Source of the DNA: RH2-MAG17b sp050745265 | Lineage (GTDB): Bacteria > Acidobacteriota > Terriglobia > UBA7540 | Length of the DNA: 64,000 nucleotides | Reading direction: 5' to 3' | NCBI GenBank assembly: GCA_050745265.1 | Contig: JBOGKE010000042.1 | Location: 52,242-116,241 of the forward strand | Shown: piece by piece, positions 1-10,250 of the stretch | Numbering within the stretch: position 1 is the stretch's first letter | Layout: every line of letters begins with the position of its first letter | The notes under the pieces: model-generated | What the model saw: the letters and a program-made list of their open reading frames with translations, nothing else | What the model was told of the DNA's origin: nothing | Databases searched by the model: none | Made by a program: the position numbers and the translations under genes

Positions 1-704
1 CCGACCATCACGTCCCATCGCGATTGCTTGTAGTGCTTCACCTTCACGCCTTTTTCGACGACGGCGGATTGCAGATAGAACTGCATCCAAGGCGAGATGG
101 TCGTGCCCACAAGGCCGATGGTCATGTAGAGATACGTCGAGTTAAAGCGGAAGGTCGGGACGACGGTGCTCCGCAGGGCGTGCGACCAGTGCGGATGGGC
201 GAGAAAACAGGAGATGGGATAGGACAGATAGAAGACACACGCCGCCAGGAAAACCTTCTCGACGGTCCGGTAACTTCCCTTCACGACCAGAAGCCAAACC
301 AGGAAAGCACCGAGCGGCACCACGATAAAACGGCTAACGCCCAGCACGCCCATGCCCGAGGCGAGGCCGGCGAACTCGGAAATCGTGTTGCCGAGATCGG
401 CCGCGAGGAGCAGCAGCATCAGGAAGAAGGTCGTGCGGAATCCGTATTCTTCGCGAATCAGGTCGGCGAGTCCCTTGCCCGAGACCACGCCCATCCGCGC
501 CACCATCTCCTGCACCACAATCAGCGCGACGGTGATCGGAATCAGCGTCCAAAGCAGCGAATAACCGAACTGCGCCCCCGCTTGCGAGTAGGTGAGGATG
601 CCGCCGGCGTCGTTGTCCACGTTGGCCGTGATAATGCCCGGGCCGACCACCGCCAGAAAGATCAGCACGGTACTGCGAAGCTGGCTCGCACGCTTGAGTT
701 TCAT
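1..704 (-). CDS. Nramp-family divalent metal ion transporter, C-terminus cut by window edge
   Basis: The frame opens at an ATG and stays open to the left edge, giving 234 residues of a hydrophobic protein. Helix 1 carries GPGIITANVDNDAGG, the place where classical Nramp (MntH) proteins have the DPGN metal-binding motif. Several membrane helices follow, including a helix with MLLLLAADLGNTISEFAG. The family moves Mn2+, Fe2+ or, in divergent branches, Mg2+ inward with protons. The altered first-helix motif puts this protein in a divergent branch, so the ion cannot be named. About half of the expected length (around 400 residues) is visible. The next gene on the same strand starts over 1 kb upstream, so this looks monocistronic. 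Confidence 0.85.
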   Translation of the reverse strand, partial: MKLKRASQLRSTVLIFLAVVGPGIITANVDNDAGGILTYSQAGAQFGYSLLWTLIPITVALIVVQEMVARMGVVSGKGLADLIREEYGFRTTFFLMLLLLAADLGNTISEFAGLASGMGVLGVSRFIVVPLGAFLVWLLVVKGSYRTVEKVFLAACVFYLSYPISCFLAHPHWSHALRSTVVPTFRFNSTYLYMTIGLVGTTISPWMQFYLQSAVVEKGVKVKHYKQSRWDVMV

Positions 705-763
705 AGATGCTGTGACTGCCGTCCATGAGAAAAGCAAAAGCCGGGTGATGCGAAATTTTGATC

Positions 764-1714
764 TTAGCTGCGGATTTCCGCAAGCTGAATCGCCTGCTCG
801 AGCGTGGGGATGGCATCGAGCAGGACTCGGCTGGCGAGCGCTCTTACTCGGCGGCGCGTCGCTTCATCGGTGATGTATTCGACGGGCGATTTTCCGTCGA
901 TGCGCGCCATCATCAATCCGCCCAGGTGCCGCAGCGTCATCCGCTCGAACTCGGTCGAGTCCTCGCCTTCGGTGAGCGCTGTGAGAGTGCGCCAGAACTC
1001 CCGCGCCGCCTGAAAATAACGCGGCGCGTAGCGCGGCAGGTGCAGCGCTTTCAGGAACAGGTGATTCAGCCAGAAGCCCGCGTCGAATGCCGGGTCGCCC
1101 CAGTGCACCACTTCAAAATCAATCAGGCAAATGTCGCCGTCGCTCACCAGCATGTTCTTGGGGCTGTAATCGCCATGGACGAGGCCGGTGCGGATGCTGA
1201 GCGAATCTTCGATCAGCGCGTCGTAGGCCGGCCGCAGCTCGGGATGACGCGCCGCGGTGGTGCGATAGTAGGGGTCGATGCGAAGCTCGTCGAACGCGGT
1301 GCGGTCCGCGAATCGCGCCCGGAGCTCGGGCGCGCGCGCGCCGGCGCGCATCAGTTTACCGAGTATTTCGGCAGCCCGCCGGGCGACGGCACAATTAACG
1401 TTCCCCGCCAGTAGCGCCGTCTTCCAGGGCTCGGACCCGGCGGGCGCGGCGGTCATGATGCAGAGGTAGTTCTCGCGATCGACCGCGAGGATCTGGGGCA
1501 AGGATGCTGGCCCTAGAACGTCGCGCAGGAGCTCGATGGCGGCCGCTTCCCGGAAAATCCGCTCCCGGCCGGCGCGCCAGTCATCCTCGACTCGCAGCCT
1601 GCCGAGCGACTGCTTCACCACCCATCGCCGGGCCGGATCGCTCGGCCATTCCGCCAACAACACAATGTTCGATACCCCGCCGCCCAGCTCGCGCACGCAA
1701 ACTTCCTCCTGCAC
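764..1714 (-). CDS. APH-fold small-molecule kinase (methylthioribose kinase-like)
   Basis: This is a 316-residue phosphotransferase of the aminoglycoside phosphotransferase/choline kinase superfamily. The N-lobe has a glycine-rich GGGVSNIVLL segment and a lysine strand, RRWVVKQSL. The C-lobe has the catalytic loop LVHGDYSPKNMLV followed by the metal-binding LIDFEVVHWGDPAFD. The N-lobe spacing and the D..F motif resemble methylthioribose kinase, but the substrate cannot be fixed from sequence. The start given is a GTG. The frame remains open upstream with family-like residues (NLPAYLAARHN) back to a stop near 1754, but that stretch has no ATG, GTG or TTG, so the true start is uncertain. It probably acts in the cytoplasm on a sugar or amino-alcohol substrate. 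Confidence 0.8.
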   Translation of the reverse strand: MQEEVCVRELGGGVSNIVLLAEWPSDPARRWVVKQSLGRLRVEDDWRAGRERIFREAAAIELLRDVLGPASLPQILAVDRENYLCIMTAAPAGSEPWKTALLAGNVNCAVARRAAEILGKLMRAGARAPELRARFADRTAFDELRIDPYYRTTAARHPELRPAYDALIEDSLSIRTGLVHGDYSPKNMLVSDGDICLIDFEVVHWGDPAFDAGFWLNHLFLKALHLPRYAPRYFQAAREFWRTLTALTEGEDSTEFERMTLRHLGGLMMARIDGKSPVEYITDEATRRRVRALASRVLLDAIPTLEQAIQLAEIRS

Positions 1715-1774
1715 GTTATGGCGCGCCGCCAGATAAGCGGGAAGATTTTGAACGGTGATATCGATGGGTTATCG

Positions 1775-1939
1775 CTAACTCTTCTTCGACGTCACGGCAA
1801 AAAACGCTGCGATCTGCTGCTCTACTTTTCTGCTCTTGCACTTCGGGCACGTGACGCGATTTTTACCGAGATCGGCCACGCTCATGGTCTGGGTGAATTT
1901 CTTACTGCATTCCTTGCAGTTAAATTGGTAGACGGGCAT
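1775..1939 (-). CDS. FmdB-type small zinc ribbon protein
   Basis: This 54-residue protein begins MPVYQFNCKECSKKF and has two CxxC knuckles, CKEC near residue 8 and CPKC near residue 34. That is the pattern of FmdB-family putative regulatory zinc ribbons (usual start MPxYxYxCxxCG). The ATG is chosen because a strong Shine-Dalgarno (GGAGG) sits eight bases upstream; a longer frame to 1987 adds residues unlike the family. The C-terminus is basic (TSKKS). FmdB proteins are widespread, mostly uncharacterised, and assumed to bind one zinc. It lies upstream of the kinase on the same strand, 60 bases away, so co-transcription is possible. Confidence 0.85.
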   Translation of the reverse strand: MPVYQFNCKECSKKFTQTMSVADLGKNRVTCPKCKSRKVEQQIAAFFAVTSKKS

Positions 1940-2061
1940 AAAATCGTTACCTCCGCGTTCGAACGGCGCGGCGGGAATTGTCGGCACTTGGCCGGGGACT
2001 CCCGCGCTGCCGGGTTCACTATTCTACCAGAGCGCGAGCCAATCAAACATCGCCTCGGAAC

Positions 2062-2240
2062 CTGTCATTCTGCGCAGCTCCTCATGGCGCTTCGCGACAC
2101 CCCGAAGCATCAAATGCCCCCTCACCCGCCCTCGTTCCTCGGGCACGCTCTCCCACAGGGAGACGGTTTGAAGAACGGGGAACTCCAGCCCTCTCCCCGA
2201 GGGAGAGGGTAGCGAGCCCTTCGGGGGCTCAGAATGACAG
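2062..2240. repeat. Palindromic intergenic element with 11-bp inverted ends
   Basis: The segment begins with CTGTCATTCTG (2062-2072) and ends with its exact reverse complement CAGAATGACAG (2230-2240). Inside are two further hairpins: CCCTCTCCC/GGAGAGGG around 2192-2213 and GAGCCC-TTCG-GGGGCTC around 2214-2230. There is no convincing reading frame. It fits a small non-autonomous palindromic repeat between the zinc ribbon gene and maeB. No target-site duplication was recognised. Confidence 0.55.
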
Positions 2241-2371
2241 ATCGAGAGCTTTTCGCCGCTACACGAGCGACCGCCGCTGCAGAAACGAATCCGGTTTGCT
2301 GAATCCCGGCAGGCGCGCCATGATGAAGTACGCGAGGCGTCTGGGACGGCCGAATCAGCGAGAGGCATCTG

Positions 2372-4654
<2,283 letters not shown>

Positions 4655-4664
4655 TCGGTAGTCG

Positions 4665-4750
4665 GTAGCCACGGCACGGCTGTCGTGCCGTGGGTTTTTA
4701 TTGCGCGTCCGAACGAAGAGCCCACGGCACGAAGACCGTGCCGTGGCTAC
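4665..4750. repeat. REPIN: two inverted GTAG-type palindromes, probable maeB terminator
   Basis: The element starts GTAGCCACGGCACG and ends CGTGCCGTGGCTAC. It consists of two hairpins in opposite orientation separated by a short loop. The first hairpin (CCACGGCACG / CGTGCCGTGG) is followed by GTTTTTATT, so it also has the shape of a rho-independent terminator for maeB. Near-copies occur at 14946-14985, 31126-31149 and 37510-37581. The GTAG foot is the hallmark of REP sequences recognised by RAYT transposases. Confidence 0.8.
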
Positions 4751-4768
4751 CATGACGTTACGACTTGT

Positions 4769-7240
4769 ATGCGACCTTTTCCTTCCCGTCATCAAATCCT
4801 CGAAGTATTTGAAGCGCACCCTGAAAAAACCTTTCGACTGCGCGAGCTGGTCGAGCAGCTCGGTCTCGCCAGCAGCCAAGCGCGCGAGCTGAAGTCGGTT
4901 CTCAAGGAGCTTGCCAAGCGGCGCGCGATTCTTTATCTCAAGAAGAGCCACTTCGCGCTTGGGTCGCGGCGCGATCAAGCTCCGCGGCGCGAGAAAGGTT
5001 CCGAGCCAGCTCCGCACAGGCCGGCGGCAACGCAGCCGAACGTCGTCACGGGCCGGCTGATCGGGCACCGCGACGGATACGGCTTCGTTGTGCCCGACGC
5101 GCGCGCGGGAAGCGGGGGTCAGGACGTTTTCATTCCGCCGCCCGCTATGAAAGACGCGATGCACGGCGATCGGGTCGAAGTGCAAGTCTTCGCGTCGAAA
5201 CTCGACCCGCGCCGGCCCGGCGCGCGACGCTTGGAAGGCGTCATCCTCCGCGTTCTGCGGCGCCAGCAACGGACCGTCGTGGGTGAATTTCATCACGCGG
5301 CGGGTCAGAGCTACGTTCAGCCGTTCGACACTCACGTCGCGCATCGCATTGTGATCCCGCGCGGCGAAGAGCGCCCGCACGGCGGAGACCCCGGGATGCG
5401 CCACAGGCAATTCGGCGGCGAATCGGAGGCGCCGGGCGGACGAAAGCGTCGCGCCGGGCCGAGCGATCTGGAAGGCCTGATCGTCGACGTCGAGATCACG
5501 GATTTTCCGAGCCGCCTCTCGCCTCCGCGCGGCCGCGTGATCGAGGTGCTGGGCGAGCGCGACGATTTTGGCGTGGATGTCGAGATCATGATCCGCAAGT
5601 TCCACCTGCCGCATCGCTTCCCACGCGAGGTTCTCGACGAAGCGGCGCGCGCTCGCCGCGAGGTCACCGCCGAGGAACGCGAAGGCCGCGCGGATTTCCG
5701 CCACCTTCCGGTCGTGACCATCGACGGCGAAACGGCGAAGGACTTTGATGACGCCGTGTACGTCGAGCGGCGGCCGAACAACCGCTATCTGCTCCAGGTG
5801 CACATCGCCGATGTCGCCCATTACGTGCGCCCGGGCGCGGCGATTGACCGGGAGGCGCAGGTGCGTGGCACGTCGGTCTATTTTCCCGATCGCGCCGTAC
5901 CCATGCTGCCGCTCGAGCTTTCGAACGGTATCTGCAGCTTGAACCCGGACGTCGCGCGCCTCGTGATGTCGCTGTTGATGGAAATTGATGGGAACGGCCA
6001 CACGGTTGCCACCGAGATTGTGCCGGGAGTGATTCGAAGCCACGAGCGGATGACCTACACCGCCGTCCACGCGATTCTCTCCGAAGACGAATCCGCATGC
6101 CGCCGGTACGCCCCTCTCGTGGAAGAATTCGAGCTGATGGAAGAATTGGCGATTGTGCTCAATGAGCGGCGCGAGGCTCGCGGCTCAATCGATTTCGACT
6201 TGCCTGAGCCTTCGATTGAGTTCGACGAGCGCGGGCAGATGACCGGAATCGCGCGGTCGGAGCGCAACATCGCCCACCGCATCATCGAAGAATTTATGCT
6301 GGCGGCGAATGAGGCGGTCGCCGTCTATCTCGAGCACCGGGCCATCCCGTCGCTCTTTCGCATTCACGAGAAGCCCGATCCCAAAAAAATAGTCGACTTT
6401 GAGCAGATCGCCGCCACGTTCGGCTACTCCCTCGGCGTGGAGCTTCCCGCTGCCCAGCGCGTTCGCGTGCGCGGCCGCGACGACCGGCAGCGCTCCGCGC
6501 GTTACGAAGAACGCCCGAGCGAAGACCTGAAGATCACATCTCGCCACTACCAGCGCCTCACGAAGCGGATCGCGGGAAAGCCCGAGGAGCGAATCCTCTC
6601 CTATCTCATGCTTCGCTCTCTAAAGCAGGCGCGTTACTCGGAGGAAAATCAGGGCCATTTCGCGCTCGCTTCCGCCACCTACACGCACTTCACGTCTCCC
6701 ATTCGCCGGTATCCCGATCTGATCGTGCATCGGATCCTGAACGCTGCATTGCAGGATGCGGGCTCGCATAAGGACTCTCATCCGGCGCGCGTCAGAGGAA
6801 TGCCGCCCGGACTCGTTCGCGCGTCGAAGCGTGAACCGGAAGCCGGCCTCGATGGGGGTGTGTTCATAACCGCCGAAGAACTCCACGCGCTGGGCATTGA
6901 AACCTCGGAATGCGAGCGGCGCGCCGCCGACGCCGAGCGCGAGCTGATGGATTGGAAAAAGGTGACGTTCATGTCGAGCCGGATGGGGGAGGAATTCGAG
7001 GCGCTGATCATCAGCCTCGGCCCATACGGCTTTTTTGTGGAGCTGATCGATCTGTTTGTCGAAGGTCTCGTTCCGGTCGAAAGCTTCGGCGACCCCGGGT
7101 GGACTTATCGCGAGACGCTGCGCGCGCTCGTCCACCGCGATTCTCGCCGCGCCTACCGGCTGGGCGATCGCGTCACGGTGCGGCTGGACCGCATCGACCG
7201 CGATGGCAACAAGCTGCTCTTCTCCGTGGTTGAGGCGTAG
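4769..7240 (+). CDS. rnr: Ribonuclease R (RNB-family 3'-5' exoribonuclease)
   Basis: This processive 3'-5' exoribonuclease degrades structured RNA. Starting at MRPFPSRHQ gives 823 residues. The order is an N-terminal winged helix (about 1-68), cold-shock OB domains with GRLIGHRDGYGFVVPD, the RNB catalytic domain with ETAKDFDDAV (metal-binding aspartates) and HFTSPIRRYPDL, and a C-terminal S1 domain (SLGPYGFFVEL). Two non-conserved basic insertions lie in the RNB domain, around RVRGRDDRQRSARYEE and SHKDSHPARVRG. The chosen ATG places the upstream REPIN outside the coding region; an earlier in-frame ATG at 4685 would translate through it. No strong ribosome binding site is seen. Confidence 0.93.
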   Translation: MRPFPSRHQILEVFEAHPEKTFRLRELVEQLGLASSQARELKSVLKELAKRRAILYLKKSHFALGSRRDQAPRREKGSEPAPHRPAATQPNVVTGRLIGHRDGYGFVVPDARAGSGGQDVFIPPPAMKDAMHGDRVEVQVFASKLDPRRPGARRLEGVILRVLRRQQRTVVGEFHHAAGQSYVQPFDTHVAHRIVIPRGEERPHGGDPGMRHRQFGGESEAPGGRKRRAGPSDLEGLIVDVEITDFPSRLSPPRGRVIEVLGERDDFGVDVEIMIRKFHLPHRFPREVLDEAARARREVTAEEREGRADFRHLPVVTIDGETAKDFDDAVYVERRPNNRYLLQVHIADVAHYVRPGAAIDREAQVRGTSVYFPDRAVPMLPLELSNGICSLNPDVARLVMSLLMEIDGNGHTVATEIVPGVIRSHERMTYTAVHAILSEDESACRRYAPLVEEFELMEELAIVLNERREARGSIDFDLPEPSIEFDERGQMTGIARSERNIAHRIIEEFMLAANEAVAVYLEHRAIPSLFRIHEKPDPKKIVDFEQIAATFGYSLGVELPAAQRVRVRGRDDRQRSARYEERPSEDLKITSRHYQRLTKRIAGKPEERILSYLMLRSLKQARYSEENQGHFALASATYTHFTSPIRRYPDLIVHRILNAALQDAGSHKDSHPARVRGMPPGLVRASKREPEAGLDGGVFITAEELHALGIETSECERRAADAERELMDWKKVTFMSSRMGEEFEALIISLGPYGFFVELIDLFVEGLVPVESFGDPGWTYRETLRALVHRDSRRAYRLGDRVTVRLDRIDRDGNKLLFSVVEA

Positions 7241-7931
7241 TGTCGCTTTCCCGGAAAAGCGGGTCAGTGAGGCAACTGTCTCAAGTGTCGCAACCGTGTC
7301 GTGCGGGCGTTTCGCCCGGCGAGGCGCCGCCGCGCTTCGATTCAAGCCAACGGCCGCGAGACATGCTAACGCCCCGGGCAAGCTGCCGGACGCGTCCCGA
7401 TTTCAGCGCCGTGGCCGTTTGAGGCTCTTCTTTTGTTTTCATCAACATCTGGGTTCCCGCGCAATTTCGCTAGCCCTTCTACGTGATTGACGCCGCAGCG
7501 GTTACCCCATTTGCGTCCGAAAGCTTGGGTTCGTTTTTGGGTTCGTTTTTCATTAGCAGATCCTAATGGCCACTGTTTTCTTAGACGTCTGGGTTCAGGG
7601 CGGGAAAACAACGATTCATGTTTCCCGATTAGCGCTAGCCTACTGTGCTAGCCATGCGGTGACGATCGCCCGGCGAAAACGGCGGCCAGGGCCTTCGATT
7701 CCGGCGCCCGAATGGGCTTTGATCATCCGAGGTCCGCTTCGTTACGGCGGCAATCGGCAAAGGAGAGTGTCTCATCGGTCTCGAACGTCTCATTGGGGTC
7801 GTTTTGCGGCGCGGCCTCGGCTTCTATCGAGCGTACGCCGGGTCATTGAGAATTTGGGAACGAACGAGACAAACGAGGCAGCATTTTTCTGGATGGGAGG
7901 TCGCACGGTCATAAAGGGGCGATGGAGGGCG
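7241..7931. other. Long intergenic spacer without a recognisable gene
   Basis: This stretch of nearly 700 bases between rnr and mqnD has only frames whose translations look like noise. It holds a tandem near-repeat (GGGTTCGTTTTT twice, around 7528-7550), a short inverted motif GGCTAGC...GCTAGCC near 7633-7655 and repeated GTCTC/GAGAC words around 7768-7880. No tRNA or known RNA was recognised. Confidence 0.5.
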
Positions 7932-7961
7932 TTTACCCCGGGCGAGCGTTTGTGCTAGTAT
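7932..7961 (+). promoter_or_regulatory. Candidate extended -10 promoter for mqnD
   Basis: TTTACC at 7932-7937 and TAGTAT at 7956-7961 are separated by 18 bases. A TG one base upstream of the -10 makes it an extended -10. It would start transcription near 7968, upstream of the chosen mqnD start at 8173 and within the longer reading frame that begins at 7960. This argues against the long form of MqnD. Confidence 0.4.
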
Positions 7962-8172
7962 GGCAGTTTGTCATCCTGATTCTTTCCCATATTTCGCAGG
8001 CTTGCCAGAGGCGACGCCCGGGTCCGCTCGGAAACGGCCGGGAGGGGTAGGTAGCCTGGCGCATTTCCAAGCCCGCGCGGGGTCAGCCGGCCAACGGCTG
8101 AGGCGCGATTCCTCACTCGAACGTTTGGATGATTGGCCTCCTGTATTCTGGCGCGCAGAGGCTTGCGAGCTT

Positions 8173-9075
8173 ATGAAACCATTTCTGGACGGACCTATGG
8201 ACGTTGCGATCGCGCGAAACCCTGAGAGCGTACCCGGGCTCGTGGATTTGACGCTGGCACACAGCCCCGACTCGGACGACGCCTTTATGTTTTATGCGTT
8301 GGCGACTCGGAAGATTCCCACCGAGCCGCTGAAATTCCAGCACACGCTCGAAGACATTCAGAGCCTCAACTCGAAGGCGCAGAAAGGCGTCTTCGACGTG
8401 TCGGCCATTTCGTTCCACGCCTACGCCTACATCGCGGATCAATATATTCTGTTGCCGAGCGGCGCAAGCTTTGGCGACCGGTACGGACCCATCGTGGTGG
8501 CCAAAGGGACGCTGAGCGCGTCGGATCTGAAGAAGAAGCGCGTGGCGGTTCCGGGGAAGATGACGACGGCGTTCCTGACGCTGATGCTTTACGAGCCGGA
8601 CGTGGAGCCCCTCGTCGTGCCGTTTGACCGCATCCTCAGCGTTGTGGCCAAGGGTGAAGCGGACGCGGGCGTGGTGATCCACGAGGGGCAGCTCACGTAT
8701 GGACTGGAAGGACTCAGTAAAGTAATCGACCTCGGAGAATGGTGGCACCGGGAGACGGGCCTTCCACTGCCGCTCGGCGGAAACGTGATCAAGCGTTCGC
8801 TCGGCTCGGCGGTCACGCGCCAGGTCGCGCAGGTGATGCGAGCGAGCATCCTTTACAGCTTGGAGCATCGCGAGGAGGCGCTCGCCTACGCGATGCAATT
8901 CGCGCGCGGCCTCGATCATTTCACCGCCGACAAGTTTGTGTCGATGTACGTCAACGACTGGACCGTCGATTACGGCGAGAACGGGCGACGCGCCGTGCAG
9001 TCGCTCCTCGACCGCGGCTTTGAGCGCGGTTTGCTGCCGGAAAGAGTGAAGGCCGAATTTGTCGAAGGCGCTTGA
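8173..9075 (+). CDS. mqnD: Menaquinone biosynthesis protein MqnD-like (1,4-dihydroxy-6-naphthoate synthase)
   Basis: The protein has the periplasmic-binding-protein-like fold of MqnA/MqnD enzymes. It begins with VDLTLAHSPDSDDAFMFYAL and has the ligand-site segments DVSAISFHAYAYI, PSGASFGDRYGPIVV and VPGKMTTAFL. MqnD cleaves cyclic dehypoxanthinyl futalosine to 1,4-dihydroxy-6-naphthoate in the futalosine route to menaquinone. Starting at MKPFLDGP gives 300 residues, slightly longer than the family. An ATG at 8197 is an equally possible start. The frame extends to 7960, but that 71-residue extension is not family-like and overlaps the likely promoter. No other mqn genes are in the window. Confidence 0.85.
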   Translation: MKPFLDGPMDVAIARNPESVPGLVDLTLAHSPDSDDAFMFYALATRKIPTEPLKFQHTLEDIQSLNSKAQKGVFDVSAISFHAYAYIADQYILLPSGASFGDRYGPIVVAKGTLSASDLKKKRVAVPGKMTTAFLTLMLYEPDVEPLVVPFDRILSVVAKGEADAGVVIHEGQLTYGLEGLSKVIDLGEWWHRETGLPLPLGGNVIKRSLGSAVTRQVAQVMRASILYSLEHREEALAYAMQFARGLDHFTADKFVSMYVNDWTVDYGENGRRAVQSLLDRGFERGLLPERVKAEFVEGA

Positions 9076-9331
9076 CCGCGCGGGCTTCACCCGGCATTCA
9101 TCAGCTGTCCCCTTCCCTTCCTTCTGGGCCGTGCGGCAGGTCCGTTCTGCGGCCGGCGTGGTCGCCGCTCCCTTCCTGCATCAGGGTAGGCACTAATTCA
9201 ATCCGAGCGGCGCTACAGAGCGCGACCGGCGTCTGCGCCCCATCCCTGCTGAAGCACGCCTTCGTCCGATCTCCAAAGCCCGGTTGTGATATGAATATGA
9301 CTTGCTCAATTCGAGCCATCAGGGTGCCTCA

Positions 9332-10237
9332 GTGAAAGTCCGGATTCTCGGCGTTCCTCTCGACTTAGGCCAAGCGCGGCGCGGTGTCGACATGGGACCC
9401 TCCGCCGTGCGAGCCGCCGGTTTGAACGACGCGATCCGGAGCCTTGCCCACACGGTGGAGGACAGCGGCAATCTTCACGTAAAGATCGCCGAAGAACAGC
9501 ACTTCGGCGATCAGCGCGCGAAGTACCTGAACGAAATTGCCGAGGCGTGCCGCGACGTGGCCGTCCGCGTCGAGCAGACGCTCGACGCCGGCTGCTTCCC
9601 GCTATGTTTGGGGGGAGACCACTCCATCGCGATCGGAACCATCGCCGGCATCTCGAAATTTTACAGAGACCGCGGCCTGTCCGTTGGCCTGCTCTGGATC
9701 GACGCCCACGGGGACTTGAACACGCCCGAGTCGAGCCCCAGCGGCAACATTCACGGCATGCCTTTCGCCGCGTCGCTCGGACTCGGCCCGAAGGCGCTGA
9801 CCGCGATTTTGGGTTTCCAACCCAAACTGCACGCGAGCCACTGCGCCCTGATCGGCGTGCGCGATCTCGACGCGTCCGAGCGCAAGCTGGCAAAGGAATC
9901 GGGAATCCACGTGTTTACGATGCGCGATATCGACGAGCAGGGAATGCGCACGGTGATGGAGAAGGCGATCGGATTTGCCTCGGCGGCTACGGGCGGCTAC
10001 CACGTCTCGTTCGATATGGACGTGATGGATCCGGTTGAGGCGCCCGGCGTGGGAACGCCGGTGCGAGGAGGGCTCACGTACCGCGAGGCGCATCTCGCGC
10101 TCGAGATGGTCGCGGACAGCGGCAAAATGCTGGCCTTCGAGCTGGTCGAGGTGAACCCGATCATTGACATCATGAACAAAACCGCGACGCTCGGGGTGGG
10201 GCTCACAACCTCGGCGCTCGGGAAGAAAATTCTTTAG
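9332..10237 (+). CDS. rocF: Arginase (ureohydrolase family)
   Basis: This 301-residue protein hydrolyses L-arginine to ornithine and urea with a dinuclear Mn centre. All metal-ligand motifs are present: GGDHSIAIG, IDAHGDLNTPESSPSGN (DAHxD) and SFDMDVMDPVEAPG (DxDxxDP). The GTG start (VKVRILGVPLDLGQ) matches the usual arginase N-terminus; a TTG ten codons earlier is the alternative. The serine-rich specificity loop ESSPSGNIHG favours arginase over agmatinase. It lies 13 bases upstream of ddl and may be co-transcribed with it. Confidence 0.92.
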   Translation: MKVRILGVPLDLGQARRGVDMGPSAVRAAGLNDAIRSLAHTVEDSGNLHVKIAEEQHFGDQRAKYLNEIAEACRDVAVRVEQTLDAGCFPLCLGGDHSIAIGTIAGISKFYRDRGLSVGLLWIDAHGDLNTPESSPSGNIHGMPFAASLGLGPKALTAILGFQPKLHASHCALIGVRDLDASERKLAKESGIHVFTMRDIDEQGMRTVMEKAIGFASAATGGYHVSFDMDVMDPVEAPGVGTPVRGGLTYREAHLALEMVADSGKMLAFELVEVNPIIDIMNKTATLGVGLTTSALGKKIL

Positions 10238-10250
10238 CCGCGACCGAGTC

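Noticed and set aside
7566..7958. 130-residue frame in the spacer before mqnD
   Set aside because: No ribosome site, no domain and biased composition; it ends just before the mqnD promoter candidate.
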